Source: Denitrobaculum tricleocarpae
Lineage (GTDB): Bacteria; Pseudomonadota; Alphaproteobacteria; Kiloniellales; Kiloniellaceae
DNA: 64,000 bases
Direction: 5' to 3'
NCBI RefSeq assembly: GCF_007004665.1
Contig: NZ_ML660053.1
Location: forward strand, 620,001 to 684,000
A program made the position numbers and the translations under genes. This document shows, one piece after another, positions 8,057-17,573 of the stretch (the stretch's first letter is position 1; each line of letters begins with the position of its first letter). Under the pieces are notes generated by a model. That model did no database searches and had not been told where the DNA came from. It was given only the letters and a program-made list of their open reading frames with translations.

Positions 8057-9202
8057 TCATCGCAAGTTAAGCTTGTCCAACAAGCGCTGCCGCTTATTGA
8101 GCCACCAGCCGAACTGAGGTTTCCAGAAGCCGTAATCCTTGTCTTCGCCCAGCGACCGCGCGGCGTGAAGTGTCCAATTTGGGTTGTCCAACAGCTCGCG
8201 CGCGAGCGCCACCATGTCCACAGTTCCGTCTGCGATGGCTGCTTGGGCAACTTCCGGATCCCAAAGGAAACCGACACCCATCGCGGCAATCCCGGTTTCG
8301 CGTTTGACCTGTGCGGCAAGCGGCAATTGGAAGCCTTGCGCCAGGGCCATGCGGCGCGGTTTGAAGCTGTCGTTGTGACCGGCGCCGATGCCGCCCGTCG
8401 AGCAGTCGACCATGTCCACGCCATTCTCTTTCAGACCCTTGGCGAGCGCGATGCTGTCCTCGACTTCCCAGCCGCCATCGACCCAGTCGGTCGTGGAAAT
8501 CCGAAAGGAGAGGACTTTACCCTCCGGCCAGGTCTCGCGGATGGCGCGGGCGGTTTCCAGGGCGAAGCGCATGCGGTTTTCCCGCTCGCCGCCATAGGCG
8601 TCCGTACGCTTGTTGGTTACGGGGGAGTAAAACTGATGACCCAGAAAGCCGTGCGCCGCGTAAACCTCGATCACCTCGTAACCGGCCTGATCGGCCCGCC
8701 GTGCACTGTCTCTGAAGGCAGCGAGCACGTCATCGATATCGGACTGGGTCATCTCGGTGGGCGTATGCCAGTTCTCGCCGTAGGGCACCGCGGAGGGGCC
8801 GATGGTTTCCCAGGGGGCTTCGCCGCGCAACGCAACGTCTTCCTCGGTCACCGGCGTTTCCCCGTGCCAGGGCCGCCGCTCGCTTGCCTTGCGTCCGGCA
8901 TGGCCAAGCTGAACACCCGGGACCGCGCCCTGTTCCTTCAGGAAGCGGGCAATCCGGGCCATCCCTTCGATCTGCCCGTTTTCCCAGAGTCCCAGGTCGC
9001 CGTGGGTGCGCCGCCCTCTATCCTCAACTGCGGTGGCTTCGGTAAAAACCAGTCCCGCGCCACCCAAGGCGAACCGGCCAAGGTGCACCAGATGCCAGTC
9101 ATTGGCGTAACCATCCTTTGACAGATACTGACTCATCGGCGAGACGGCGATTCGGTTCGGGAAGGTAACGTCGCGCAGGGTAAAGGGTGTAAAGAGCGGC
9201 AT
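8057..9202 (-). CDS. NADH:flavin oxidoreductase, Old Yellow Enzyme family (YqjM-like)
   Basis: 381 residues, a complete FMN TIM barrel that reduces activated C=C bonds with NAD(P)H. Visible family features are PNRIAVSPMSQY at the N-terminus, HLVHLGRFALGGAGLVFTEA, VQLGHAGRK, the substrate-binding AAHGFLGHQFYSP, SPVTNKRTDAYGGERENRMRF and the C-terminal phosphate-binding MGVGFL and DMVALARELL. In YqjM the position after SPM is the redox-tuning Cys26; here it is Ser, by simple alignment. The ATG follows AGGATC. It stands alone, 166 bp downstream of the deacylase gene. Physiological substrate unknown. Confidence 0.93.
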   Translation of the reverse strand: MPLFTPFTLRDVTFPNRIAVSPMSQYLSKDGYANDWHLVHLGRFALGGAGLVFTEATAVEDRGRRTHGDLGLWENGQIEGMARIARFLKEQGAVPGVQLGHAGRKASERRPWHGETPVTEEDVALRGEAPWETIGPSAVPYGENWHTPTEMTQSDIDDVLAAFRDSARRADQAGYEVIEVYAAHGFLGHQFYSPVTNKRTDAYGGERENRMRFALETARAIRETWPEGKVLSFRISTTDWVDGGWEVEDSIALAKGLKENGVDMVDCSTGGIGAGHNDSFKPRRMALAQGFQLPLAAQVKRETGIAAMGVGFLWDPEVAQAAIADGTVDMVALARELLDNPNWTLHAARSLGEDKDYGFWKPQFGWWLNKRQRLLDKLNLR

Positions 9203-9368
9203 GTTTGATCCTGAAGTGAAGAAGACGATGGTCTAGCGGCGCAAACTCTATCTTGGCGCCCGGACAATCGCCAGACTGCCGGGCATCACATCTTCGCGCG
9301 CAGGCTTCACGTGGCTATGAGTTATTCGCGCATTTGGCTGGGCCCTGGGTGCTGAAAGCGGCTGAGGC

Positions 9369-10352
9369 TTAGTCGAGAATCCGGCCCAGGCGCACAGCCG
9401 TCTGTCCGCGCCAGAGCCGCATGGAGGGCATGACGAGGAAACATTTGTCGTAGGGCGTGAGGATCTCCTCGCCGCCATCGTGTGCCAGCAGCGTGCCCTT
9501 TTCCGGGATGATCTCACCGCCGGTAAAGGGGCGTGCAAAGGTAAAGTCATTCTCGCTTTGGACCGTGATAGCCTGGGTGACTTCCACGAAGGTCTGTTTT
9601 GGGGTGGCTCCGCGCGCAAGGTCGCCGCCGAAGTCATCTGAGACAGTGCCTTGACTGCGCAGCATTCGCAGGCTCGATTCGATGGCTAGATCGCCCGCGG
9701 CCTTTTCCCAATGCTGACCGCATTCGATCAGAACTGCGTTCTTGGGGCTGTCCGGATCGGAGAATCCGGCATAGTCGCGCAGGCGGACTCCGGCAGCATG
9801 ACCTTGATCGCTGATGACGATCTCCGGCACGCCCACCTGACGGGCGAGGTCGCGTCCTTTCGCGCGCATGCCGGCCATCATGAAGGGCGGGCTGGGGCGC
9901 TGCATGGAGTGAATGTCGAGCAGGATGTCGACGGAATCCATGAAGGGCCGGATCTCTCGCGCGCGGCGGAGTTCACTGCTGTCGCGGTCACCGGTCAGAA
10001 CCTCGTCCGACCAAAGCCGGTTGAAGTCCTCATCCGCCCAGCGTGTGGCGTTGGGGTCTTGCGGGTCGAAACGGCTGTAAGCGTCGATATTGATGAACCC
10101 GAGGGAGAGGCGGCCTGCGACCGGGCGGACGTCTTCGCGTAGCAGCCAGTCCAGGGCAATCGCGCCGCAGATTTCGTTGCCATGCACCAGGGCCGAAATC
10201 ATCACATGTGGCCCAGGAACGCCGCTGTCGAACGACCAGATGTAAGGCGTGCCGCTATTTCCGGCGGCATAGGGCGTGATATCCGGCGCCGTCAGTTCTA
10301 CCGGATATTCATTTGGAATTTCGATGGCACCGGCGGTTGGCGAAGCGGACAT
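9369..10352 (-). CDS. Succinylglutamate desuccinylase/aspartoacylase family (M14-like) zinc hydrolase
   Basis: 327 residues from the ATG at 10352, preferred over the longer frame from 10436 because AGGAG lies just upstream and the extra 28 residues look untranslated. Zinc ligands of the AstE/AspA fold are visible in HGNE (ISALVHGNEICGAIAL, about residue 56) and in DIHSM (LLDIHSMQ), with a catalytic Glu in AVLIECGQHWEKAA. These enzymes release amino acids from N-succinyl, N-acetyl or similar acyl derivatives. It follows an ArgE-like deacetylase and a LysR gene on the same strand and faces a peptide transporter, suggesting a role in using acylated amino acids. Exact substrate unknown. Confidence 0.88.
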   Translation of the reverse strand: MSASPTAGAIEIPNEYPVELTAPDITPYAAGNSGTPYIWSFDSGVPGPHVMISALVHGNEICGAIALDWLLREDVRPVAGRLSLGFINIDAYSRFDPQDPNATRWADEDFNRLWSDEVLTGDRDSSELRRAREIRPFMDSVDILLDIHSMQRPSPPFMMAGMRAKGRDLARQVGVPEIVISDQGHAAGVRLRDYAGFSDPDSPKNAVLIECGQHWEKAAGDLAIESSLRMLRSQGTVSDDFGGDLARGATPKQTFVEVTQAITVQSENDFTFARPFTGGEIIPEKGTLLAHDGGEEILTPYDKCFLVMPSMRLWRGQTAVRLGRILD

Positions 10353-10423
10353 AAAAGAGTCTCCTGCGTTGTCTGATTTTTTTATCGGTATCTTGGTCAG
10401 GCCAGCCAGTTCGGGCCACCCGA

Positions 10424-11638
10424 TCACTTCGAGCAAGCCGCGACCAGCCGGTCGAGAAAGGCATCGCAGGCCGCGAGCTGCGCGATCTCCACGAATTCAT
10501 TCGGCTTGTGTGCCTGCGCAATATGGCCGGGACCGCAAATCGCGGTGGGAATCTCCGCCTCGGAAAAGAGGCCGGCTTCCGTGCCGTAAGCGACTTTCGT
10601 GTGGTGGTTTTTTCCGGCGAGAGACTTGACCAGGCCGATCAAATCCGAATCCGGCGGGGTTTCCAGCCCCGGAAAACCCGAGATTGCCTCGAAATGGATC
10701 GAGGTCTCGGGCGCGATCGCGTGCATCTCTACTTCGAGAACCTCTTGCGCGTAGGCCTTCACTTCCTCAACCAGGGCATCGACATCCACAGCGGGCAGGG
10801 CGCGAAATTCAAAATCAAAGCTGCAGAGTTCCGGCACGATATTGAGCTGCGTGCCACCGTTGAAAACCCCGGTATGAGCGGTGGTGTGCGCAACATCGAA
10901 GTCCGGATCGAGAGGGCCCTCGCGGCGCAGGCGCTCGCCGATCTCGCGGATGAAAACGACCAGGCGCGCGGCATATTCGACTGCGTTGACTGCCAGGGGC
11001 GCGAGGGAAGAGTGGGCCGCTTTGCCGTTAACGGTGACCCGCAGGGAGCGTTTGGTCTTATGAGCGACCACAACCTCCATGCCTGTCGGCTCGCCAACGA
11101 TGCAGGCAGAGGGGCGCGGGGAAGCGTCTTTTAATTCCGCGATCAGGCTCCGCACGCCCAGGCAGCCGACTTCCTCGTCGTAGGAAAAGGCGAGATGCAC
11201 AGGCCGCGTCAGCCCGGCCTGCGTCAGCTCCGGAACCTTGGCCAGCACAGCTGCGAGAAAACCCTTCATATCGGACGACCCGCGCCCGTAGAGTCTGTCA
11301 TCGCGCGCTGTCAGGACGAAGGGGTCTGTGTGCCAGTCCTGACCGTCCACAGGCACGACGTCCGTGTGGCCAGAGAGGATGATGCCCCCGTCGACGGCGG
11401 GGCCGATTGTGGCCCAGAGGTTTGCCTTGGTGCCGTCTTCGTTGTCGATGCGCCGGGACTCGACGCCAAGTGTGTGGAGATAGCGCTCAACCCACTCAAT
11501 GAGAGCGAGATTGGAGTCCCGGCTGGTGGTGTCGAACCCGACCAGAGCCTCTAGACAGGCGATCGTCCGCCCGCGGCTGCTTGTGCCGATGACACTCTCG
11601 ACTGATGGGACGGTTGGGCGGCTGGTCGGGGCGTTCAT
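10424..11638 (-). CDS. Acetylornithine deacetylase (ArgE)-like M20 metallopeptidase
   Basis: 404 residues. Di-zinc M20 motifs are all present: SGHTDVVPVDG with the first His and Asp, GRGSSDMKG with the bridging Asp, SYDEEVGCLG with the catalytic Glu pair, VGEPTG, and the C-terminal CGPGHIAQAHKPNEF with the last His ligand. The dimerisation insert (about 180-290) contains KAAHSS. The family removes acetyl groups from N-acetylornithine or related N-acyl amino acids. It overlaps the LysR stop by four bases, so it is co-transcribed with its probable regulator. In this catabolic setting it may not be the biosynthetic ArgE. Confidence 0.93.
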   Translation of the reverse strand: MNAPTSRPTVPSVESVIGTSSRGRTIACLEALVGFDTTSRDSNLALIEWVERYLHTLGVESRRIDNEDGTKANLWATIGPAVDGGIILSGHTDVVPVDGQDWHTDPFVLTARDDRLYGRGSSDMKGFLAAVLAKVPELTQAGLTRPVHLAFSYDEEVGCLGVRSLIAELKDASPRPSACIVGEPTGMEVVVAHKTKRSLRVTVNGKAAHSSLAPLAVNAVEYAARLVVFIREIGERLRREGPLDPDFDVAHTTAHTGVFNGGTQLNIVPELCSFDFEFRALPAVDVDALVEEVKAYAQEVLEVEMHAIAPETSIHFEAISGFPGLETPPDSDLIGLVKSLAGKNHHTKVAYGTEAGLFSEAEIPTAICGPGHIAQAHKPNEFVEIAQLAACDAFLDRLVAACSK

Positions 11639-12546
11639 GCGGGTTCCCAGAGGTTGCTTTTAGGAGTGGAGAGGCGGATGTGCCGCATAAAGTCCCGCGC
11701 TGTGACCGAGGGCGGGCGACGCGCCGAGACGGCAAAGCTGGTCCGGTAGGCGATTTCCGGCTGAAAGGGACGAACGACAATATCTTCGTCGGGGCCGCTG
11801 ATCAGCGGAAAGGGATTGGTCAGCGTGACACCGAGACCGTTACGTACGAACTCGCAGGCCGCGACCGAGGTCGCCGTCTCGACGACGATTCGCGGTGACA
11901 CGCCGGCCTCGGCAAAAAGCTGGTCCAGCTTCGACCGGGCCGCGTGGCGGCGGGTCAGGGCGACAAAGTCCACGCCGTCGAAATGTTCAGGCCGCAAGAC
12001 ATCGTGTTTTGTAAGCTCGTGGCCCTTGGGCAGGATAAAGACGCCCTTGGAAAGCCGGTACGGGATCAGCTTCAGGCCTGCACGGGTCATGTCTGCGCCG
12101 GTCAGGCCGAGATCGAAGCGTTCGTCCATGATTCCGCCGATCAGGTCATCCGAAGTGCAGATTTCCAGACTCACGATCCGGTCCGGGTTGGCCTTCAGAA
12201 AGCTGGAGACACTGCGAACCAGGAAGCGGTGGGCGAGTGTCGGCGGCGCGGCGACCCGCAGGGGATGCTGAGGCGAGCTCTTCCAGTGGGCACCGTCGAT
12301 GCTGGAAAGCGCATCGAATAGCGGGTCCAGGTTTTCATTCAGTGCAAGCGCTTCTGCCGTCGGTTGCATTCTGCCTTGCTCGCGCACGAAAAGCATTTGG
12401 CCGATCCGCCCTTCAAGCTGGGAGACCGATCGGCTGACGGCGGATTGCGAGATGCCGAGACGTCGCGCAGCGGCGGTCGTCGAGCCGGCGGAAATGACCG
12501 CGCGCAGGGTCTCGAATTCTCTCAGACTGTGCCAGTTTTTGCGCAT
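11635..12546 (-). CDS. LysR-family transcriptional regulator of the acyl-amino-acid/peptide divergon
   Basis: 303 residues with an N-terminal winged helix-turn-helix (GSTTAAARRLGISQSAVSRS) and a periplasmic-binding-like effector domain (about 90-290, with LRVAAPPTLAHRFLV and GVTLTNPFPLISG). It is the first gene of a minus-strand operon with the ArgE-like and AstE-like genes and is divergent from the peptide ABC operon, the usual arrangement for a LysR protein that controls both sides. A 23-bp dyad lies between the two start codons. Effector unknown. Confidence 0.93.
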   Translation of the reverse strand: MRKNWHSLREFETLRAVISAGSTTAAARRLGISQSAVSRSVSQLEGRIGQMLFVREQGRMQPTAEALALNENLDPLFDALSSIDGAHWKSSPQHPLRVAAPPTLAHRFLVRSVSSFLKANPDRIVSLEICTSDDLIGGIMDERFDLGLTGADMTRAGLKLIPYRLSKGVFILPKGHELTKHDVLRPEHFDGVDFVALTRRHAARSKLDQLFAEAGVSPRIVVETATSVAACEFVRNGLGVTLTNPFPLISGPDEDIVVRPFQPEIAYRTSFAVSARRPPSVTARDFMRHIRLSTPKSNLWEPA

Positions 12547-12627
12547 TCCTTCATCCCTACACCACCCGGCTGACCGGCAACAAGCCGACAGCTTGTCATG
12601 GGGGTATGAGTAAATTGCATAAAGTTT

Positions 12628-12650
12628 TTAGTTCCTCATGCAGAAACTAA
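12628..12650. promoter_or_regulatory. Candidate LysR operator (interrupted dyad)
   Basis: Between the divergent LysR and substrate-binding protein genes, TTAGTT and AACTAA form perfect 6-bp arms at the ends of a 23-bp site; two further inner base pairs also match. This resembles the T-N11-A class of LysR sites. It sits 82 bp from the LysR start and 141 bp from the other start. The rest of 12547-12790 holds nothing else I can name. Confidence 0.5.
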
Positions 12651-12790
12651 TCGATAGCATTTCGAAAGCAATCGGTGTCGCCTGCAAGCAGTTTTTGCGG
12701 ACGCCCGGGTTTCTAGACAAGCCGGCTACGGCACAATGGACCCGAATAACGGGTCGAAACAGTGACTTGACGTTACAGGGAGAGTCTTTG

Positions 12791-14383
12791 ATGAGGAATT
12801 TTACCACAAGCGTGGGCTGCGCCTGCGCGGCTGTTGCCTTGATGGTGGGGGCGGCGACGTCTGTGTCTGCCGACAGCCTGACCATTGGCATTTCAGCCGA
12901 AGCGACCTCGGTCGATCCGCACTTTCATAACCTGACACCCAACAACCAGATCGCGACCCATATCTTTGGCGGTCTGGTCAATCAGGACAGCAAACAGACC
13001 CTTTTGCCGGGGCTGGCGGTGTCCTGGAAGCCTGTGGATGACCTGACCTGGGAGTTCAAGCTTCGTGAGGGCGTCAAGTTCCACGACGGCACCGACTTTA
13101 ATGCTGACGATGTGGTCTGCAGCTTCACGCGGGCACCCGATGTTCCGAACTCGCCGTCGAGCTTCGGCACCTACACCAAGGGCAAAACGGTCGTGAAGAT
13201 CGATGATATGACCGTTCATATCAAAACCGAACAGCCTTATCCGGTGATGGCCAACGATGTGTCGCTGATCCATATCGTAAGCAACGAGAAGGGCTGCAAC
13301 GGCACAACGGAACAGTTCAATAACGGCGAAGTTACGGTCGGAACTGGGCCGTACAAATTTGTGTCCTACACGCCTGGCGAAAAGATCGTCCTGACCGGGA
13401 ACCCGGACTACTGGGGTAACAAACCCGACTTCTCCGACGTGACGCTGCGTCCGATCAAATCCAGCCCGTCACGTGTCGCGGCGCTGCTGGCCGGTGATGT
13501 CGACATGATCGATGGCGTGCCGACCGCGGATCTCGCGACCCTGAAGCAGAACGATGACCTGCAGATCAGTGAAGGCATCTCGAACCGGGTGATTTATCTG
13601 CACCTGGATCACTTCCGTGACGATTCGCCTTTCGTGAAAGCCGCGGATGGTGGGCCGATCAAAAATCCGCTTCGCAATGCCAAGGTGCGCAAGGCGATGT
13701 CCATGGCGATCAGCCGCGAGGCAATCGCGGAGCGCGTGATGGAAGGTCAGGCCATTCCCGCCGGCCAGTTGCTGCCCGAGGGCTTTTTCGGCGTTTCCGA
13801 AAAACTGAAGCCGGTTGAATACGATGCCAAGGGCGCCAAAGCTCTGCTGGAAGAAGCCGGTTATCCGGATGGTTTTCAGCTGCGCATCCATGGTCCCAAC
13901 GACCGCTATATCAACGATGCGAAAATCGCCGAAGCGATTGCGCAGATGCTGACCCGGGTTGGCATTAAGACCGATGTGGAGACCATGCCCCGCTCGGTCT
14001 ACTTCAAGCGGGCGTCGCGTGGCAGCCCGGAAGGCTTGCCTGAGTTTTCCTTCGTGCTGGTTGGCTGGGGAGCCGGCTCCGGTGAAGCGTCTTCGCCCTT
14101 GCGTGCGCTTCTGCACACTTACGACAAGGACCGGGGCTTCGGGGCTTCCAATCGTGGCCGCTACTCCAATCCGGAAGTCGATAAGCTGATCGAAGAAGCT
14201 CTGGCGACCGTGGACGACGACAAGCGTCAGGACCTGCTGGCCACCGCAACGGAAATCGCCATTGAAGACGGCGGCATCATTCCCGTGCACTACCAGGTCA
14301 ACGCCTGGGCTGCGAAGAAAGGTATTTCCTATCGGGCCCGGACTGACGAGCAAACACGCGCTTACGACGTGTTTAAGGACTAA
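12791..14383 (+). CDS. Peptide/nickel-type ABC transporter substrate-binding protein (SBP_bac_5)
   Basis: 530 residues from the ATG at 12791, chosen because it follows GGGAGAG and opens with a Sec signal peptide: charged start MRNF, hydrophobic AAVALMVGAATS, and a likely cleavage after SVSA. An upstream in-frame start at 12638 would bury that signal. The mature protein has family features such as NLTPNNQIATHIFGGLV, WEFKLREGVKFHDGTDFNADDV, GTGPYKFVSYTPGE and KVRKAMSMAISREAI. It binds oligopeptides or related solutes in the periplasm and delivers them to the permease encoded downstream. Its gene is separated from the permease genes by an intrinsic terminator. Confidence 0.95.
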   Translation: MRNFTTSVGCACAAVALMVGAATSVSADSLTIGISAEATSVDPHFHNLTPNNQIATHIFGGLVNQDSKQTLLPGLAVSWKPVDDLTWEFKLREGVKFHDGTDFNADDVVCSFTRAPDVPNSPSSFGTYTKGKTVVKIDDMTVHIKTEQPYPVMANDVSLIHIVSNEKGCNGTTEQFNNGEVTVGTGPYKFVSYTPGEKIVLTGNPDYWGNKPDFSDVTLRPIKSSPSRVAALLAGDVDMIDGVPTADLATLKQNDDLQISEGISNRVIYLHLDHFRDDSPFVKAADGGPIKNPLRNAKVRKAMSMAISREAIAERVMEGQAIPAGQLLPEGFFGVSEKLKPVEYDAKGAKALLEEAGYPDGFQLRIHGPNDRYINDAKIAEAIAQMLTRVGIKTDVETMPRSVYFKRASRGSPEGLPEFSFVLVGWGAGSGEASSPLRALLHTYDKDRGFGASNRGRYSNPEVDKLIEEALATVDDDKRQDLLATATEIAIEDGGIIPVHYQVNAWAAKKGISYRARTDEQTRAYDVFKD

Positions 14384-14390
14384 GAACACT

Positions 14391-14416
14391 GGGGCGACAG
14401 GTAGTCGCCCCGTTTT
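14391..14416 (+). terminator. Intrinsic terminator/attenuator after the substrate-binding protein gene
   Basis: A perfect 8-bp stem GGGGCGAC/GTCGCCCC (14391-14411, loop AGGTA) is followed by GTTTTC, eight bases after the stop codon. It lies inside the ABC operon, so partial read-through would give more binding protein than membrane components. The rest of the 231-bp gap to 14614 shows no gene. Confidence 0.8.
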
Positions 14417-14614
14417 CTGCGGCTGTGGCTGGTGCCCTGCTCGTCTTAGCCGTGTTGTGCAGCAGCAAGGCAGCCGTTTCATCCGACGCCAAAAGCAGGT
14501 GGAAAAACAAACAGTAAAAGCCTGATCTTGATGTTCTGAATTGGCTTTGTGAGCCCTAGAGTCTGATTGTCTCCAGTGATGTGGTGCAAGCTCTAGCCGG
14601 CGGAGAGGTTTCTC

Positions 14615-15592
14615 ATGTCAGAGTTTATGATTCGCCGGTTTTTCCAGAGCGCAATCGTAATTCTCGCCATGTCTGCCATCGTGTTTTTCGGGGTAAATGT
14701 CGTCGGCGATCCGGTCGACATGCTGATCAATCCGGAAGCCGATCAGGCGGATATCGAGGCAACGATCCGGGCCCTTGGCCTGGATCGTCCCATCGGCGAA
14801 CAATACCTGTTTTTTCTGAAGGGCATCTGGGTCGGCGACTTCGGCAAGTCCTTCATTTTCGGTCAACCTGCGCTTCAGCTCATCTTGCAGCGCATGCCCG
14901 CGACCATGGAATTGGCCTTTGCGGCGCTGTTCCTCTCGATCGTGATCGGCATTCCGCTGGGACTCTTCGCCGGACTGCGGCCGGAAAGCCGGGTCTCGAA
15001 AGGCATCATGGCCGGCTCGATCATGGGCTTCTCGCTGCCCACCTTCTGGGTCGGGCTGATGATGATTATTATTTTTGCGGTGGAGCTTGGCTGGCTGCCC
15101 TCGACCGGGCGCGGCGATACCGCGACCTTTCTGGGGATTACCTCCAGCCTCTTTACCCTCGATGGTTTGTCCCACATATGCCTGCCCGCGTTTAATCTGG
15201 CGCTGCTCAAGATTTCACTGGTTATCCGGCTCACCCGTGCCGGCACGCGCGAGGCCGTGCATCAGGACTACATCAAGTTTGCCCGGGCCAAGGGGCTCTC
15301 TGACCGGCGCATCATCGGCGTGCATCTGCTGAAAAACATCTTGATCCCGGTGGTGACCGTGATCGGTCTGGAATTCGGCAGTCTGATCGCCTTCTCCGTC
15401 GTGACCGAGACCATTTTTGCCTGGCCGGGTATGGGCAAGCTCTTGATCGAATCGATCCTCGTCCTGGATCGTCCCGTCATCGTTGCCTATCTGATGATTA
15501 TCGTGGCGCTCTTCGTCTTCATTAATCTGGCGGTCGACATTGTCTATTCCCTGCTCGACCCGCGGGTACGTCTCAGGGATCAAGGCGCATGA
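14615..15592 (+). CDS. Dipeptide/oligopeptide ABC transporter permease (DppB-like)
   Basis: 325 residues. The N-terminal membrane segment with IRRFFQSAIVILAMSAIVFF, the periplasmic LGLDRPIGEQYLFFLKGIWV and GDFGKSF, then five further membrane segments are the DppB/OppB pattern. The coupling loop shows TRAGTREAVHQDYIKFARAKG, the EAA motif that contacts the ATPases. The start follows GGAGAGG. The stop overlaps the next gene by four bases, so the permeases are translationally coupled. Confidence 0.95.
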   Translation: MSEFMIRRFFQSAIVILAMSAIVFFGVNVVGDPVDMLINPEADQADIEATIRALGLDRPIGEQYLFFLKGIWVGDFGKSFIFGQPALQLILQRMPATMELAFAALFLSIVIGIPLGLFAGLRPESRVSKGIMAGSIMGFSLPTFWVGLMMIIIFAVELGWLPSTGRGDTATFLGITSSLFTLDGLSHICLPAFNLALLKISLVIRLTRAGTREAVHQDYIKFARAKGLSDRRIIGVHLLKNILIPVVTVIGLEFGSLIAFSVVTETIFAWPGMGKLLIESILVLDRPVIVAYLMIIVALFVFINLAVDIVYSLLDPRVRLRDQGA

Positions 15593-16545
15593 GCAGCGAA
15601 GCCACATCTAACATCACGGGTGCTGACGGCGATCCTCAGATTGCGGCTGAACTGGCCGAGACAGGCCTGATCGTCGAGACTCCCTTCAAGCGATTCGTCT
15701 CGGAGTTCCTCGAGAGCCGTGTCGCCATGGGCGCACTTCTGACCCTGGCGGCAATCGTCCTTGCCGCGATTCTCGCGCCATTTATTACACCGCAAAACCC
15801 TTACGATCTGGGGCAGGTCGATATTATGGATGGGCGGCTTCCGCCGGGCTCCGAAGCCTTTGCCGAATACACCATGTGGCTGGGATCCGATGGGGCAGGG
15901 CGCGATCTCTTTTCCGCAATCCTTTATGGTCTTCGCATTTCGCTCGCGGTCGGTGTGACCTCAGGTCTGATTGCGATTGCGATCGGCATGTCAGTTGGGC
16001 TCCTGGCGGCCTACGTGGGCGGCCGGGTTGAAGCCTTCATCATGCGGATCGTCGATCTTCAGCTTTCCTTTCCCGCCGCCCTGGTCGCCCTGATGCTGGT
16101 GGCGCTGTTGGGCAAGGGGATCGACAAGATCATCCTGGCGCTGGTGGTGGCTCAGTGGGCCTACTACGCCAGAACCGTGCGTGGCTCGGCGCTGGTAGAG
16201 CGCAGTAAGGAGTATGTCGAGGCCGCGGCTTCACTCGGACTTTCGCATGCCCGTATCATGTTCCGGCACATCCTGCCCAACTGCCTCGCGCCTCTGATCG
16301 TCGTCGGCACTATTCAGACTGCCCATGCGATCGCCCTGGAGGCGACGCTCTCGTTCCTGGGTGTCGGCTTGCCACAGACCGAACCCTCACTTGGCGTGCT
16401 GATCGCCAACGGCTTTGAATACATGCTGTCAGGCAAATATTGGATAAGTGTCTTCCCCGGCGTGGCGCTGCTGATCACCATCGTTTCGATCAATCTGGTG
16501 GGCGATCAGCTGCGTGACGTTCTGAACCCGAGGCTGAAGCGATGA
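15589..16545 (+). CDS. Dipeptide/oligopeptide ABC transporter permease (DppC-like)
   Basis: 318 residues. An N-terminal cytoplasmic tail of about 40 residues precedes a membrane segment (ALLTLAAIVLAAILAPFI), a periplasmic loop containing MWLGSDGAGRDLFSAILYG, and the inner-membrane domain with the coupling motif VEAAASLGLSHARIMFRHIL. The terminal FLGVGLPQTEPSLGVLI and [17 protein letters not shown] are classic DppC features. It overlaps both neighbours by four bases (ATGA). Confidence 0.95.
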   Translation: MSSEATSNITGADGDPQIAAELAETGLIVETPFKRFVSEFLESRVAMGALLTLAAIVLAAILAPFITPQNPYDLGQVDIMDGRLPPGSEAFAEYTMWLGSDGAGRDLFSAILYGLRISLAVGVTSGLIAIAIGMSVGLLAAYVGGRVEAFIMRIVDLQLSFPAALVALMLVALLGKGIDKIILALVVAQWAYYARTVRGSALVERSKEYVEAAASLGLSHARIMFRHILPNCLAPLIVVGTIQTAHAIALEATLSFLGVGLPQTEPSLGVLIANGFEYMLSGKYWISVFPGVALLITIVSINLVGDQLRDVLNPRLKR

Positions 16546-17573
16546 CGGCGGTTGATGGCACAATGGAAAAGCTTGAGGGGCAGCTTAACGGCGAGGACGC
16601 TCCCACGCTCGTGGTGGAGAATCTCAAAACCCATTTCTTCACCCGTATCGGCGCGGTCAAGGCGGTCGACGATGTAAGTTTTTCGGTCCAAGCCGGTGAG
16701 ATCCTGGGGCTGGCGGGAGAGTCCGGCTCCGGAAAGTCGATCACCGGCTTTTCTATTCTGGGCCTGATCGATCCGCCGGGCAGGGTGGTATCCGGTGCGA
16801 TCCGCTTTAAGGGTGAGGATCTGGTCACAGCCTCTCCGGAGCGGTTGCGGGGACTGCGCGGCAACCGCATCGCCATGATCTTCCAGGATCCCATGATGAC
16901 CCTGAATCCGGTGCTTCGGGTCGATACTCAGATGATTGAGGCGATCCAGGCCCACCGCAAGATGGACCGGAAGGCAGCCCGGCAACGTGCCTATGACGCG
17001 CTCGAGATGGTCGGAATTCCCTCACCGGGTGAGCGTCTGAATGCCTATCCGCATCAGCTGTCGGGGGGCATGCGGCAACGCGTGGCGATCGCGATCGCCT
17101 TTCTGAATGAGCCGGATCTGATCATTGCCGACGAACCGACCACGGCGCTGGACGTCACCATCCAGGCACAGATCCTTCACGAGGCCCAAGCCCTCTGCAA
17201 ACGAACCGGGACAGCCATGATCTGGATTACCCATGACCTGGCCGTCGTGGCCGGTTTGGCAGACCGGATTGCCGTCATGTATGCCGGGCGGATCGTGGAG
17301 ACCGGCGAGACCGATGATGTGATCGACCGGCCTTTGCATCCTTACTCCGTTGGGCTTCTGGGCTCCGTACCTTCCGCGAACAAACGGGGTGAGCGCCTGA
17401 ACCAGATTCCGGGTATGACGCCCAATCTTATCGGACTGCCGCCGGGCTGTGCCTTCAAGGCCCGCTGCCCGCGCGCCAGTGAGCTCTGCAATACGACGCC
17501 GGACGTGTCCGAGCTGATACCGGGACGCAAGATCCGATGTCACCACCCGCACCTCGAGGAGGCTGCGCAATGA
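16542..17573 (+). CDS. Peptide ABC transporter ATP-binding protein (DppD-like)
   Basis: 343 residues. Walker A is [10 protein letters not shown]-loop [15 protein letters not shown], signature [16 protein letters not shown], Walker [14 protein letters not shown], and switch His in [11 protein letters not shown]. The C-terminal oligopeptide-type extension has [14 protein letters not shown], a cysteine-rich segment that binds an Fe-S cluster in related proteins. It pairs with the DppF-like subunit to power the transporter. Coupled to both neighbours by four-base overlaps. Confidence 0.95.
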   Translation: MTAVDGTMEKLEGQLNGEDAPTLVVENLKTHFFTRIGAVKAVDDVSFSVQAGEILGLAGESGSGKSITGFSILGLIDPPGRVVSGAIRFKGEDLVTASPERLRGLRGNRIAMIFQDPMMTLNPVLRVDTQMIEAIQAHRKMDRKAARQRAYDALEMVGIPSPGERLNAYPHQLSGGMRQRVAIAIAFLNEPDLIIADEPTTALDVTIQAQILHEAQALCKRTGTAMIWITHDLAVVAGLADRIAVMYAGRIVETGETDDVIDRPLHPYSVGLLGSVPSANKRGERLNQIPGMTPNLIGLPPGCAFKARCPRASELCNTTPDVSELIPGRKIRCHHPHLEEAAQ

